Assembly (NCBI GenBank): GCA_003427395.1
Contig: BFEA01000070.1
Coordinates: forward strand, 721,954-754,549
Direction: 5' to 3'
Length of the DNA: 32,596 nt
Origin: Chara braunii
Taxonomy: Eukaryota > Streptophyta > Charophyceae > Charales > Characeae
Every line of letters begins with the position of its first letter. Within the stretch, counting starts at the first letter, position 1. This document shows, piece by piece, positions 10,338-20,600 of the stretch. Made by a program: the position numbers and the translations under genes. Below the pieces are notes generated by a model, which was not told where the DNA came from, did no database searches, and saw only the letters and a program-made list of their open reading frames with translations.

Positions 10338-11098
10338 TTTTTTTTTTTTGTTTTTTTTTTTTTGAAACACACCTCCTGCGGTGCGAGTGCTGCTGGTAAG
10401 AGCAGACATCACTAACACCTGGGGAGAGGCTCCATCTATTGGTGGGGAGCGTCACCTGCTGGAAAACGGGTCCAGCGTCCCTTACACTGAAAGAATCAGG
10501 ATGAATCAGAATGAATAAGAAGAAAGTCAGGAAAATGACTGAGAAGGACGCCTGCCAGAATTGATTGCTTTGTTTCTAAAGGATTGACTGTGCAGGTTGT
10601 TGGGAAACAGGAATAAACCTCTTCGCCCTGAACCAGGCCCCAAATTCCTATTGCTGAGAGACTATTTTCTCCCTCTCCCAACTATCTTTTACCTAACAAG
10701 AAAACTTATCCCCCCCGCACTATCTGCTGAAAAGCGGGTCCAGCGTCCCTTATACATATTGAAATCAAAGTCCATCAGAGTACATCAGGAAACAGTTGTG
10801 GAATGTTCATGCCAACAATGATTACCTTGAGATCCAGGGGATTGACTGAGCAATATACATGGGGGAAGGGGGAACCTCTTCACCCTGAAAATGGCATCAG
10901 ATACATCGCTACAAGCTAGTACCTCCCGCCCCCTACTGAGTCCATGCTAGCTGGACACTGGGTCCAACGTCCCATTACCTGCCTGGGTGTCATGCGACAG
11001 AAAACGGAAGGAGCCACAAGGGGGCACCTGTGGAACCTCCTTTCATCCCCCTTGCCCACCCCATCTTTCTAAACCATCTAAGAGATCTCTTACATCTA
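10338..11098 (-). other. LINE copy 2 3' UTR with tandem units and terminal tail
   Basis: Read on the minus strand, the UTR carries repeated modules, each ending in GGGACGCTGGACCCG-type sequence. Small hairpins of form GCTGGA-loop-TCCAGC occur at 10458-10476, 10726-10744 and, degenerate, at about 10950-10967. Two modules also contain a CAGTCAATCC...AATCATTG segment and a GGTGAAGAGG-type segment. The last module ends in the sequence shared by all LINE tails in this window (TCCCCACCAATAGATGG; GTGTCTGCTCTTACCAGC), followed by poly(A), read here as poly(T) at 10338-10363. Confidence 0.75.
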
Positions 11099-11415
11099 TT
11101 ACATCTCTTGGGTTAAGAACTCCTTCAAGGAGAGAGCATGGGGAGGAAAGGGGTCTGGGAAGTCTGAGGGGGGCGGAAAGGGAAAAACGATTCTATGTGG
11201 ATCCAATCTTTGAACACCAACTTGTAATCCCTTAAATCCTCCAAATCTTGTGGTCCTCTGTCTCTGTCCCCTCCCCAAGTGACCTTTGCTACCCATCCTT
11301 CCTTCTCGCCGCCCAACCAGTCCATGCAAAATGTTGTAATCACTCTCCTAATGTCGGTGGTTTGTGTGAAAAGATATAGTTGTGATTTCGTGTCAGACCA
11401 TCTTCTTAAGAGCGT
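11099..11415 (-). pseudogene. LINE copy 2 ORF2 C-terminal end
   Basis: The minus strand reads RRWSDTKSQLYLFTQTTDIR, DWLGGEKEGWVAKVTWGGD and DYKLVFKDWIHIES, colinear with the C-terminus of copy 3 (RRWVDTKEQLDLFKQTRDVR, DWIGGEREGWIAKVVWSGD, DYRLVLKDWTNIEA). A frameshift near 11155 moves the last residues (PDPFPPHALSLKEFL) to another frame ending at 11099. The function of this region is unknown; it follows the zf-RVT domain. Confidence 0.85.
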
Positions 11416-11420
11416 TGTCG

Positions 11421-11450
11421 GTGCGAATACCCTTACAAGGGTATCCGCAC
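11421..11450 (+). other. Terminal hairpin of the nested element
   Basis: GTGCGAATACCCTT, a two-base loop (AC), then AAGGGTATCCGCAC pair at 13 of 14 positions. The hairpin starts five bases inside the element's left end. Confidence 0.8.
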
Positions 11451-13250
11451 TGGTTTTTGCAAGTGATAGAGAAGTAGGTCGATTCAGAATCCTTGGGAGG
11501 ACCGCGCGAGTCACGAAAGTTTGCTGACTGAAGGTTTGACTATAGTATCCGGGAATAGAGAGTGCGTGGACGCGCAGGTTTAAGGCGCGCGTGATTTCCT
11601 CTCTTTGATTATGACTGTGAAGCCGGCACGGACGCCGGCCATTTTGTGTTATTATGAATATTATTTATTTACTTTTGATTTAGGTCAGGATTAAAAAGAT
11701 TTTTGGTGCGCGTACTTACGACCTATGCGTACGAGCGGAGGACGACATCGACATCAAAAGTGACTTCTGAAAACGTTTTAGTAGACCCGCGCGTCGTGCG
11801 GTGCCTGTTTTATTTAGGCGTCTGCCAGAGCTAGACCCGGACTTAGGCCTAGCGCTATTTGTTACGGCGTCGGACTTTCATCAGGGAGATTCAGGTATCG
11901 AGGACGAGCGGCGATAATGTGGGAATATCAGGGTGGCGTGAAGGAACAGAGGGGTGTGAGGAGCCCAGTGGGGCCATCCCCTATGACTTTGCCGGCGGCG
12001 GCGTCGGAACGGGGCTAGCATTTGCCTTTCTCTCGTTCGCCACCTTCCGACGATCAAAAGTTTAGATATTTTATTATTTAGTTGTGTCGACATTATTATT
12101 CTTACGTGTCGGCCGTTGTTTGACCTGGCCGTGACGCCGGGTTCGAGGGCCGTCATGGCAGCTGGGGACCCTGAGCGAGCGTCCCCTTTGGTGGACCCAT
12201 GTGTTTTTGTGTGTTCCGGGTGCCGGCAAAATTCCCCTACTCCGCCGTCGTGAAGGTGCGGACCGAGGGGGTCCAACGCGCATGCGAGCCGACGGGTGAC
12301 TAGCCACGAGGCGGGAGAAAACTGATGTGGGCATTTCTGCAGGGGCACCGCTATCCGCGGTTTGCTGTGAGGGGCTTGAGTGTGAGCATGCCAGACGGGG
12401 GCCTGTGGGAAGGTAGATCATACCCAGGTGTAGTGAGCGAATGGTGGCCCGGGGGTATTATGGGGAGAAGGCGTCGGAGCCGAGGTAAGCTAGGATGCAA
12501 GGTGGGGGGGGGTTCCTCCATCGACCTTTCGGGTTCTTTGTTGACCCTTACAACTGCCACCAAGGCCCGCGCCGGGGCCTGCGGCACCGGGGACCATGCC
12601 AGGAGCCTGCTGCAGGACCGCGCCCCGACGCTGCGGCCATTGCCTGCGTGTAAACTGCCCACTGGAAGCCCGAAAGGGTGTGAGCTCCGCCTTAGCGGAG
12701 CGGGCCTGAGGGGCTGCGGTGGGAGCGGCAGCCGTACTGATATGCATTGTTTCGTCGGACTTGGGTATAAGGGGGGAAAGACCAATCGACCCGCCCGATA
12801 GCAGGTTCCCCCTTCCGCAGTTTCCCTCGGGGCGGCGAACGGCGGTCGGGAAGTGGGTTTCGCCGCGCAGGTCGTCGGGTCGGGCACTACGGCCGAGGCA
12901 GCGGGCGGAGTGAGGTAGCCAGCGCTGCACAACGGGAGAGAAGTGGTATAGCAGATGAACCTGGGCACGAGTCCGCGTCGGGTTCATTCAGAAGGAACTG
13001 CAACGGAGGTAGCCGGGGCGGCGCCGGGCAACTGAGGTTACGAGCGCCCAGAGGCGCTGATAGGAGCGGGCAGAAAGAGTGACGGGGGAGCGGAGCGCCA
13101 AGGAACGAAGGTGCGAGGGGCAGGTGAAACCGAATGAACCTGGACGCGGGGGTGAGCCGGGTGCATTTGAAGTAAAGAAGACGATGGTGGAGTGCTAGCA
13201 GGGCGCAGTGGAGAATGAGGGGTTCGCTCGATTATGAGCGGTTTTGGGCA
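11451..13250. other. GC-rich non-coding left part of nested element
   Basis: GC content is far above that of the DNA to the left of the LINE. Several overlapping ORFs of 115-205 codons on both strands (for example minus 12351-12968) are rich in Pro, Arg, Ala and Gly and look like by-products of high GC. Two related segments, ATGAACCTGGGCACGAGTCC (12955) and ATGAACCTGGACGCGGGGGT (13135), are about 180 bp apart. I see no domain. Confidence 0.5.
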
Positions 13251-13690
13251 AAGGAAAAGGCTATCCCGGGGTTTTGGCCCCGGGCGAGTACAGTGGTGAG
13301 GTCGGATGGAAGAGAGGAGTAGTAAAGCAGGAGGTAGGAAGGAAAAGTGGAGCGCCGGGATATGGCGGAGAGACGAGAAAGTGGGAGTGGGGAGTGAGTA
13401 TCTCGCCCGTTCCTTGATGGAAACAGGCAGGGAAGGATTAGAAATGGGGGTTCTGATGCCGGGTGAGCGTGATAATGAGCTTAGTTTTAGAGGTAGGTTA
13501 GTAAACTAGAAGTTAGTGGAGAAATGAGATGCGCGGAGGTGTTCGAAAGCCGATATGGCCGGGGGTGAAGATCGAGTATCTCGCTTGTTTCTCGGTGAAA
13601 TCGAACGAGAGAAGGCTCGTTTTTGGGGTTTTCAGTAGTTGCGATTTAGAATATGAGGTTAGTTTTTCTATAGGGTCAGTAGGATAAGGG
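13250..13690. repeat. Diverged ~180-bp repeats
   Basis: GAGTATCTCGCCCGTTCCTT (13396) and GAGTATCTCGCTTGTTTCTC (13573) head two segments of similar order. Each is preceded by a GATATGGC(G/C)G-type motif and followed by a run ending in a TTAGTTTT(A/T)-type motif (13482 and 13665). Divergence is high, so the boundaries are approximate. Confidence 0.5.
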
Positions 13691-15290
13691 TGAGAAGGAG
13701 TACTGGCTGCGCGGGGGTTAGACGGTTAGTAGGCTATGTTGGAGGGAGGAGTGAATCTAACCGCGTATGCGGGCGGATTCATTCGATGTTTCATGCTTTG
13801 TCGAGACAAGTAGCAAAGAGGGGCATCCGCGGGGCCGGAGACTTACCGACTAACCCATACGTTGCTCCGCCGGTGGTTGAAGCTCTCGTTGTGTAAAGAG
13901 AGAGAAAAAGTGTTGAAAGAGGGGAGGAGGGAACCCGCACACCCGCCTTCAGTTGGCCGTGGAGTAGCGGGAAGGTGGCCGGAGTGCTGCTCCCAGCGAT
14001 GGGAACACCGCTTCCCCATCTCTCTGCAAGCATGTATCTGGCCTCTCACTAACGGAAGACTCATCCACCCCTACTCATTCCATCGGAGGAAGCAGCGTAG
14101 GGCAGCTACGGGGCAGGATGCATTTACCTGATCGAGTCGTCGGGCTGTAGCCACCTATCGTGCTGCTGCATACTGGGAGGCTGCCCGCAAAGTTGTTGCT
14201 CGTACGGCTGGCTGGACTGACCAGGCACGCTGTTGATTGTCGGATGCTGGAATGCGTTGTTGCTGCAGTTAGTCGCTCCCGCCTGCGTACCTGGCCGGTT
14301 TAAGTTAGTCCAAGCAGGAGAAGCTTGCATAGAGAGAGGGAGTTAGTGAGGCCTGAGGATCGTGGTTGCTAATTGGCAGAGCAGTTAGTTAGGGGGCTAC
14401 GGCTTGCAAGGCCGCTGCAGTGGACTGCTGTGCTGGACTTCGGTTGCACTGAGCATTGCTGCGGCATACCGCTATCGCGCCTTTTTACGGGGTGATTGCA
14501 GGCCGTCGTTACTATACAGAGTTGTTATAACCATACTCTAGTGGAGCACCGGGAAGTGTTATGTTTGGAGGGGCCTCCCCGGACCGTGTAGTCGTGGTTG
14601 ATCAAGAGGGGCAGCCCGAGGGGTAAGGTTGGGGTCAGTGAGATTGGGGCTTTGATACCAGGCGGAAAGGCTGAGATCTCGGAAAGGTGGGGGATGCTGC
14701 TGTAGATTGGGGAGTCGTAAGGGGCGAGACGTTAGCAGCTGATTCAGAATTGACCAAGCTGTCGCGTGGGCTGCCATTGCGGGGGCCCTCAGGCGCTTAA
14801 GATATCAAGGCCCTCTCGCGCGAGTTTGAAAGCACCCCTCTTGTATCTGAGAGTCTCAAACCTTCTTCTTCTATCCTTCTTACTCTAAGTCTAGTCCTGA
14901 TCTGAGGGGAAGGTGGCAGGCGGGATTGCAATCCGTAGGACCGCATCAAGACTCTGTGGGGAGTCAACCCACCGATTGCGGGAACCCTGCCGGAACTCAG
15001 GAGGAGTTCTGGAGGCAGGGAACTGGCAGGTAACCATTGCTTTCCCTCTATAAACCCAGTTATAACCCCTATCTGTATTACCCATTGCATCTCTGACTGA
15101 GTATATGGTGTGCAGCCTTGCTCTGACTTTTGTTTGACCTTCAGAACACTGAATCAGACTAAGTAAAAGAATGCCTGCTCAAGTTCATTTTCAAACTTGT
15201 TGATTGTGTGAAATCAGACTGTTAAAAGAAACTGCATTTGGGAAAGGCAGGATGGGGGATTGTCTTGGTTAAGGGTTGACTGGGTCATTA
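13691..15290. other. Non-coding middle of nested element
   Basis: There are no recognisable genes. On the minus strand at 14644-14663, TGGTATCAAAGCCCC resembles a tRNA-Met primer-binding site of plant LTR retrotransposons. The expected LTR end in front of it is not apparent. Short low-complexity frames flank it. Confidence 0.4.
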
Positions 15291-15293
15291 AGA

Positions 15294-16226
15294 CTGGGAA
15301 ATCCCCATAAGTTTGGGGAGACCCAGTGCTTTGTTTCTTTTGGTTTTGATTGAAGCATCAGACCCTTCTATAAGTGTAAGGGGTCTGATTGCTTTGGAGG
15401 TTGGGATGTCCCCATAAGTTTGGGGAGACCCAGTGCTATGGCTAACATGGAGGGTCAGGCTGTTCTGTAAGTTCAGGTGGCCTGACTGCTCTGACATGTG
15501 AGGGTTTGATTGTGCTTGAGTTTCAGGGACTCAGGGCATTCAATAAGTTTTGGTGCATTGGTTTGCCTTGTTTTCATTGGGGTTTTATCTGTTTCTTTGA
15601 CTTCTGAACGAGGGGGCTGAGCTGTTCTGTAAGTTCAGGTGGCTCAGTCTCTTCCTGTTTTCATTGTGAGAAAGTAATTTTGGCACAGAGGCACACTCTT
15701 CTATAAGTTCAGGGGGTTTGACTCAGTGCCACACACATGATGGCTCAGATAGAAACGAATGTGGTAGAGAGTTGGATCCTTCTGTAAGTTCAGGGGGTCT
15801 GGCTTGAAGCCTCGCACATGCTGGAACCCAATGGTTATAACTTGGCTATGCTTTACTATTATTTTACTTAAGAACGAGCTAATCAGACTGTTCTATAAGT
15901 TTAGGTGGTCTGACTATAGCCTATCACAATCTGAAGAGAGTACAATTAAGAATAAAACTGATGGTAAGCTAGGGCACGCTAAATTTAAGTTAGTTCAGTC
16001 ATTTGCAGCCTTAGAAGACAAAGGAGAAGACAAGTATATATAACCCGGATACCTTAAACAAATCAGGGCGACTAGAGTGGTCTTGTCATATGCCCAAGGA
16101 AGAGAAAAGTAGTTGTGCCCTCTATTTGTGTATACTTGGCAAAATCAGAACGCTCTATAAGTTTAGGTATTTTGACATTAGGCCTGGCTAAGTTGGGCGC
16201 GCTCTGTAAGTTCAGGTGGTCTGGCC
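15294..16226 (+). repeat. Array of eleven covarying hairpins
   Basis: Eleven sequences of form 6-base stem, 19-base loop, 6-base stem share the loop core (C/T)TRTAAGTTYAGG. Left-stem/right-stem starts are 15295/15320, 15358/15383, 15402/15427, 15455/15480, 15531/15556, 15617/15642, 15691/15716, 15772/15797, 15883/15908, 16145/16170 and 16193/16219 (the last with a 20-base loop). The stems differ yet pair: TCAGAC/GTCTGA, TCAGGC/GCCTGA, CTGAGC/GCTCAG, TGGG/CCCA, TCAGAA/TTTTGA. Over 66 stem positions I count 48 Watson-Crick pairs, 12 G-T pairs, 6 mismatches and no A-C. This favours a plus-strand RNA fold. Spacing is irregular (about 40-260 bp), so it is not a simple satellite. Confidence 0.8.
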
Positions 16227-16510
16227 TATGCCTTATGTAAGCTGGGTATAAAGGGTTAAATCATTGAGAGATCATGAACTATTGTTTGTTCAAGTAGACT
16301 TGGGGATGGTGAGAGTACTTACCTTTGTGGTTTGGTCTGCCTGTGACTGAGTGAGGCTACTACTTGGTCTGAGTTTCCGTTTGATAGGTAGTTGCTTTAG
16401 TCGCTCACCACGTGCTAGAGCCATAAGAGTTAGTGTCAATTCCTGCATTTTCTGTAGTAACTTTTTTTACTTAGGTCAATTCTTGCATTTTCTGGGATTT
16501 TTTCTTATAC
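16227..16510. other. Spacer between hairpin array and tandem array
   Basis: It contains a doubled TCAATTC(C/T)TGCATTTTCTG motif (16437 and 16479, 42 bp apart). Nothing else is recognised. Confidence 0.5.
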
Positions 16511-17090
16511 TTGGCTTTGTATAAATCTTGGCAAGCTACTTTCTCTACGGGAAGCGCTGCCGAAATTTCTACAAATCCAAGGAGTTAGTCAATTTTTGAC
16601 TTATCAAAGTTCAACTTGTCTTTTCTTCATATCCGACCTAGTAAAAATCTGGAAAATCTCATTTTCTAAAGGGAGTGCTGCCCAAGTTTTTGTTAATTCA
16701 GGGAGTTAGACAAAATTGGATTTTGAGAAGTCAAAGTTACCTTCAAATTCTGAACTTAACCTTGTATAAATTTTAATATAGCACTTTTATAAAGGGAGTG
16801 CTGCCGAAATTTCTGCAAAACTAAGGAGTTAGTTAAATCTTGTCTAAGTTGAACTCAAGTTGTCTTTTGAGTTCATATCTGACTTAGTATAAATCTGGGA
16901 AGAGTCTCCCTTTCTAAAGGGAGTGCTGTCCAAGTTTTTACTAATTCAGGGAGTTAGGCAGAATTTGACTTTCCAGAGTTAAAGATTATTCTTGCTCTCA
17001 TATTTGGGCTTATATAAATTCTGGAAAGACACTTTTCCTAGGGGAAGCGCTGCCGGAATTTTCTTAGTTTAAAGGAGAGATTATATTTTG
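16511..17090 (+). repeat. Five-unit ~123-bp tandem array, alternating types
   Basis: The core GGGA(A/G)G(C/T)GCTG recurs at 16549, 16671, 16794, 16919 and 17042, at spacings of 122, 123, 125 and 123 bp. Units 1, 3 and 5 continue CCG(A/G)AATTT (type A). Units 2 and 4 continue (C/T)CCAAGTTTTT...AATTCAGGGAGTTAG (type B). The order is ABABA. Each unit except the first is preceded by a TATAAAT/AAAAATCTGG-like segment, and type A units carry AGTCAA...TTGACT-type inverted repeats (clearest at 16587-16601). Confidence 0.85.
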
Positions 17091-17104
17091 ACAGGTGGCG
17101 ATTC
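17086..17104 (+). promoter_or_regulatory. Possible primer-binding site (tRNA-Arg type)
   Basis: TTGACA followed after GG by TGGCGATTCTG resembles an LTR end (..CA) plus the TGGCGACTC-type primer-binding site used by Ogre-like plant retrotransposons. One base differs, and the usual downstream GGGGA occurs only after an extra segment. If real, the left LTR would be ~5.7 kb and the right LTR would be absent, so this stays tentative. Confidence 0.2.
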
Positions 17105-18842
17105 TGATAATCCACTCTGAATAGGGGAGATTCTGCCATGAGTCTACCTTTGCTTTGGACACTGGTTTAAAGATAGGTTTAAACTTAGTTAATTAGGATG
17201 TTTGAGTAGGATCGTGATATGAGGATTATTCTCCATGAACTTATAGATCTAGCTTGGGGATTGGTCTGTCATGTGTTACAGGTCCTCTTGATCGTTTGAT
17301 TCAGGACTTTGACTAGTTTCGGCTTGATCCACAAGGATCATCTTCTGTTATCACTGATAACAGGTCGGTTGCCGATTCGTCGGTTTACGACTCAACTCCA
17401 ATTCACTCCTGCCACTCAACCTAAAGGCTTTAACCCTGTGGTTTATTTGTTTTATTGTGTTTTTACCCGGACTTTATTGAATGACCATTTAACAAAGATA
17501 CTGAGTATTTTTATTGCGGGGAGGTTGCGCTGAGGTTGAGGTTTGCACGGCTAAAGCAAGGGGTGTGAGTACAGAGAATGGTTGAAGTTGACCCCGTGTA
17601 GCATGTGGGCCTTTGGTTGAATCTTTGATGTGATTACAGGTATGTTTGTGGTTCGGACTCTGGATGCGACTTGCCTGCAGTTACATACATATATGGTTGA
17701 GAGGAGCCCCACTGTGACTGTGAGAAGTGATCGTCCTATATAACCAACCCTTATATATTTATAAGCCCCAGAGTATTTGTGAGGCCTACTGCAGTTGTGC
17801 ATAAGGGTTATCCTGATTACGTCTTGAGAGAAAAGGGAGATCCTCTTTTATCCTTTGCTTCTTAGAGATTTTGTGGTTGGACGTTGTAGACCGTGGCAGC
17901 CGTCAAAGTCAAACCCCTTGACTTCTGTCCAGGCCTAGAGTGGGGCTCATCTCTAGGGCAGTAAGAAACGACTGCCACCACAGGTATGGACCTGTCTACC
18001 ACCCACTCTGCACAGAGTGCAGAAGAGGGTATGTGGTCTGCAACCGCGCTTGACGGTTGTCCAGCATCGAGAGATTAACCCTCAAGGCGCGTGTCAGCCG
18101 ACACTTGAGTGTCGAATGCGACCCTCGGGATTAGCGAGGACCTCATGAGTATGGGTACTACATGGTACGCCATCATTGCGATTGCTTGCATACGTTTGCA
18201 TTGCTAGTCGATATGGGTAGGCCCTGCGTTCACGCGGTTTTATACGAAGTCTCGCGCGCGACGCCTATCCGATTTTCGCATTGGAAAGTTATGGGATGAC
18301 TACCGAGGGGCTAAGAGCGTTGTCGCGTTGTTTGGGTTGTGTCGTTTCGTATGTGTGTGTGTGTGTGTTTTGTTTTTTTGTGTTCGTAAAGTGGTGTGAG
18401 CGTGGTGTGTGGGATGCGTCCTAGTCGACCGACGACGAGCCGCGCTTGGGACTTCAGCCCCCCATGATGCCGGTTCGCGTGCGAGCCCGATAGAGGCGTA
18501 CTACTGCGCGTACCCCCTATGCTACAGCGGACAAGAAACGCCCTCGGCTAGTCCACCTCTGCGATTGCAGCTGATTTGCTCTTGTACTGTGGACTGGTAG
18601 CTCGCCGGGGATACACCCACCGAAGGGAGGTGACAACTCCCGTAAGGTGTAGGTAAGTCGTGCCTCGCGTAGGCCCTATCCTGTCATAGGGGCTTGCGAG
18701 AGGTATGGCTGGCGCACTCGGTGGGAGCGGCTTGCGGAAGCTCCATGTATATTCACGACGAGGATTTAAAACAACTCCTGCGTGACGCGGCCGGGAGGGT
18801 CCCGCGCTGCCCTGGTGCGGTGCCGGACCGATGCGCTTGACA
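17105..18842. other. Right part of nested element, hairpin-rich
   Basis: No coding sequence is convincing. From 17.9 kb many short inverted repeats appear, for example ACAGGTATGGACCTGT (17980-17995) and CTGCACAGAGTGCAG (18009-18023). A (GT)n run lies at about 18352-18368. The last 400 bp are GC-rich and end in GCGCTTGACA. Confidence 0.5.
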
Positions 18843-18846
18843 ACGT

Positions 18847-19480
18847 TTGTTGTATCTGTTGTTAAATTTGTTCGATGATTTTTCCCCCTTCTATCCTCAC
18901 CTCTTTCAGAGCCAAAACGCACCTCTTCTACCAGAGAGCCCACATCACCGTCTGTCTACCCAGCCAGAACATGTTCTCTACAAAGGTCGAGCCTTCTCCT
19001 TCCAAGGGTCAGTGACCTACCAGAATGGTCCGCCATTACCATGGCTAGGGAATTTTAGTCACCATCTTTCACCGGACCCAGTCCCACCACCGCCACATAA
19101 ACTGGGCATTGTATGAAAATATGCTCAATAGTCTCCACCTTCATGTGACAGGGGAACATATGTCAACATCGCTGACACCATGGTAGCGCCAGTCCCCGCT
19201 GATCCAGTTAGGTGTGGTCTATTAACCAGTCGTTTGTGGGCAAGGAGCGGTGCGCTATCTGCCATTGTAAGGAGGAGATTTTCGCATGTTTAAATTTTTG
19301 GTCTCTAAACCAATGTATCGGCAACAGGAGGGAGCGGTCATCATTTAACTGATGGGCCCAGCGATCTATAACCACGTCCCTTAAATTCCTCTTGGTCATG
19401 AGCATTCTGTAGGTGGATTTGACGGACAGTCGGTGAAGGGTTATATGGCCTGTTGCACCCCCCCCCTTTTCTCTAAGGGA
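18847..19480 (-). pseudogene. LINE copy 2 zf-RVT domain region
   Basis: The zf-RVT zinc-binding region lies after the RT in plant LINEs. The minus strand reads SSLQWQIAHRSLPTNDWLID (19208-19300), then LPWCQRC and ETIEHIFIQCP (~19125-19195), the C-x2-C...H-x4-C arrangement also seen in copy 3. It continues through MWALW to the break at 18847. Stops and frame changes are frequent. Confidence 0.8.
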
Positions 19481-20600
19481 ACAACCAAGTCCATTCCTCT
19501 GGGTCTAGGGTCAATTCTTGAACTGTCCATTGCGGTTGATAAGCCACCCTCTCCCCGCCCCCTTCCATGAATTGTATTCGATAAACTATAGTATTTTCTA
19601 TCCATTCAAAGGGGATTGTGCTTCGTTCTAGGATTCCTTTCGATGTACTCGCATAAAATTCCATCAGGACCATTCGGGGGGCTATGATATGAATCTGACC
19701 AATTCGTAACGGTACCTCTTTGGTCGCTACCCAATCTCCCTCCCTGAGGACGACCCGTGTTTAAGGACTTGGTACCATGCCAGTGGAAGAGATCGTCCAA
19801 GTGTTCTTCCACATTGTGGCAGTAACTCAGAGTTTCCCGTAGTTGTTGTATTGTTCTCCAATCTTGTCTTTCCTAGTCCCACAGATCCCCTATCCTGAGA
19901 ACTCTGTGCTTAACCCAACTTTTCCATGGTGAGGCTGAACTAGACTTGATGTAGCTCTGTTCATCTATCAACCATCGGTTCCTAAACAAAGCTTGTTGAT
20001 ATACCTCTTCCCAATGGTCTGGGGGGGTTCTGTTAGGGAGTGGAAACCTCCTCCATACAAATAGTAGGGATGGTCAAAATGTGTCCCCCGACTGATCCTC
20101 CCCTTTCAAATCTCTGTCTTTCCATGGGATTTTGCGTGGGATTATCCAAGAGCGGTCCTCTAGACAGGTCAGTGGGTGTACCTCTTGCGAGGCGGTTGGG
20201 GCAAGGCGGGCCAGGTGTTCAAGAATCATTATGCACCACAGACTGTAGGGTGTGAAGATCAATATTTTCACCCATTGCACCCGCAATGCCTGAGTCTGTG
20301 TAGTGGGGTCTATGATCCCCAGACCCCCCCCGGATTTGGGTTGGATAATTGAGTCCCATGCTACCCTACAAATAGCCTTACTGTTCTTACTATCCCCTCT
20401 CCACATTAAGGCTGTTGCCTTTCTTCTATGTCTCCTCAACGCTCCCTTACTCAGTGGCCAGAGCACCGACTTGTACCACAAGGCTGCGATGACAACGTTA
20501 TTGATAACAAGTGCTCGACCAAAAAGAGAGGTATGCCTATTTTTCCAGTTGCAGAGTTTTTGCACTTAGGGAGAGTTTATCCATTCGTCATTTGTGGGTG
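19481..20600 (-). pseudogene. LINE copy 2 ORF2 post-RT region
   Basis: The best stretch is 20565-20074: NWKNRHTSLFGRALVINNVV, ALWYKSVLWPLSKGAL, GGGLGIIDPTTQTQALRVQW and EHLARLAPTASQEVHPLTCL. It is nearly the same as copy 3 (NWKNKHTSLFGQALVLNNIV and following). Smaller in-frame pieces follow at 19606-19812 and 19473-19673 (EWIENTIVYRIQFMEG). Breaks by frameshift separate them. Confidence 0.85.

Larger units (their letters stand above)
11416..18842 (+). mobile_element. 7.43-kb non-coding nested element, unclassified
   Basis: This element sits precisely inside a LINE codon series and starts TGTCGGTGCG and ends GCGCTTGACA, so it has TG...CA termini. The flanks are GCGT (11412-11415) and ACGT (18843-18846), a possible 4-bp target duplication with one change. 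It has no long direct repeats at its ends and no pol domain. Its longest ORFs are GC-rich minus-strand frames of low-complexity look. Internal parts, left to right, are: a terminal hairpin, a GC-rich region (11.5-14.8 kb), a hairpin array (15.3-16.2 kb), a 123-bp tandem array (16.5-17.1 kb) and a GC-rich structured end (17.9-18.8 kb). A LARD-type LTR derivative is the nearest known class, but intact LTRs are not visible. A Helitron is unlikely (no CTRR end). Confidence 0.6.

Noticed and set aside
12325-12987. Overlapping 158-205 codon ORFs on both strands in the nested element
   Set aside because: High GC makes stops rare; several frames on both strands are open at once and composition is Pro/Arg/Ala-rich without motifs.
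14644-14663. tRNA-Met-type primer-binding site on the minus strand as proof of an LTR element
   Set aside because: The match is partial and no LTR end of the element (…GACA) precedes it; kept only as a remark.
15294-16226. CRISPR array
   Set aside because: Repeats are hairpins with variable stems, constant loops and irregular spacing in eukaryotic DNA; no cas genes.
11406-18323. TAAGAGCGTTGTCG shared by the nested element's left junction and 18311-18324
   Set aside because: One 14-base match is expected by chance in a window this long, and the surrounding sequence does not align.
11416-18842. Helitron interpretation of the nested element
   Set aside because: A terminal hairpin is present, but there is no 3' CTRR, no 5' TC, and the flanks suggest a short target duplication, which Helitrons lack.
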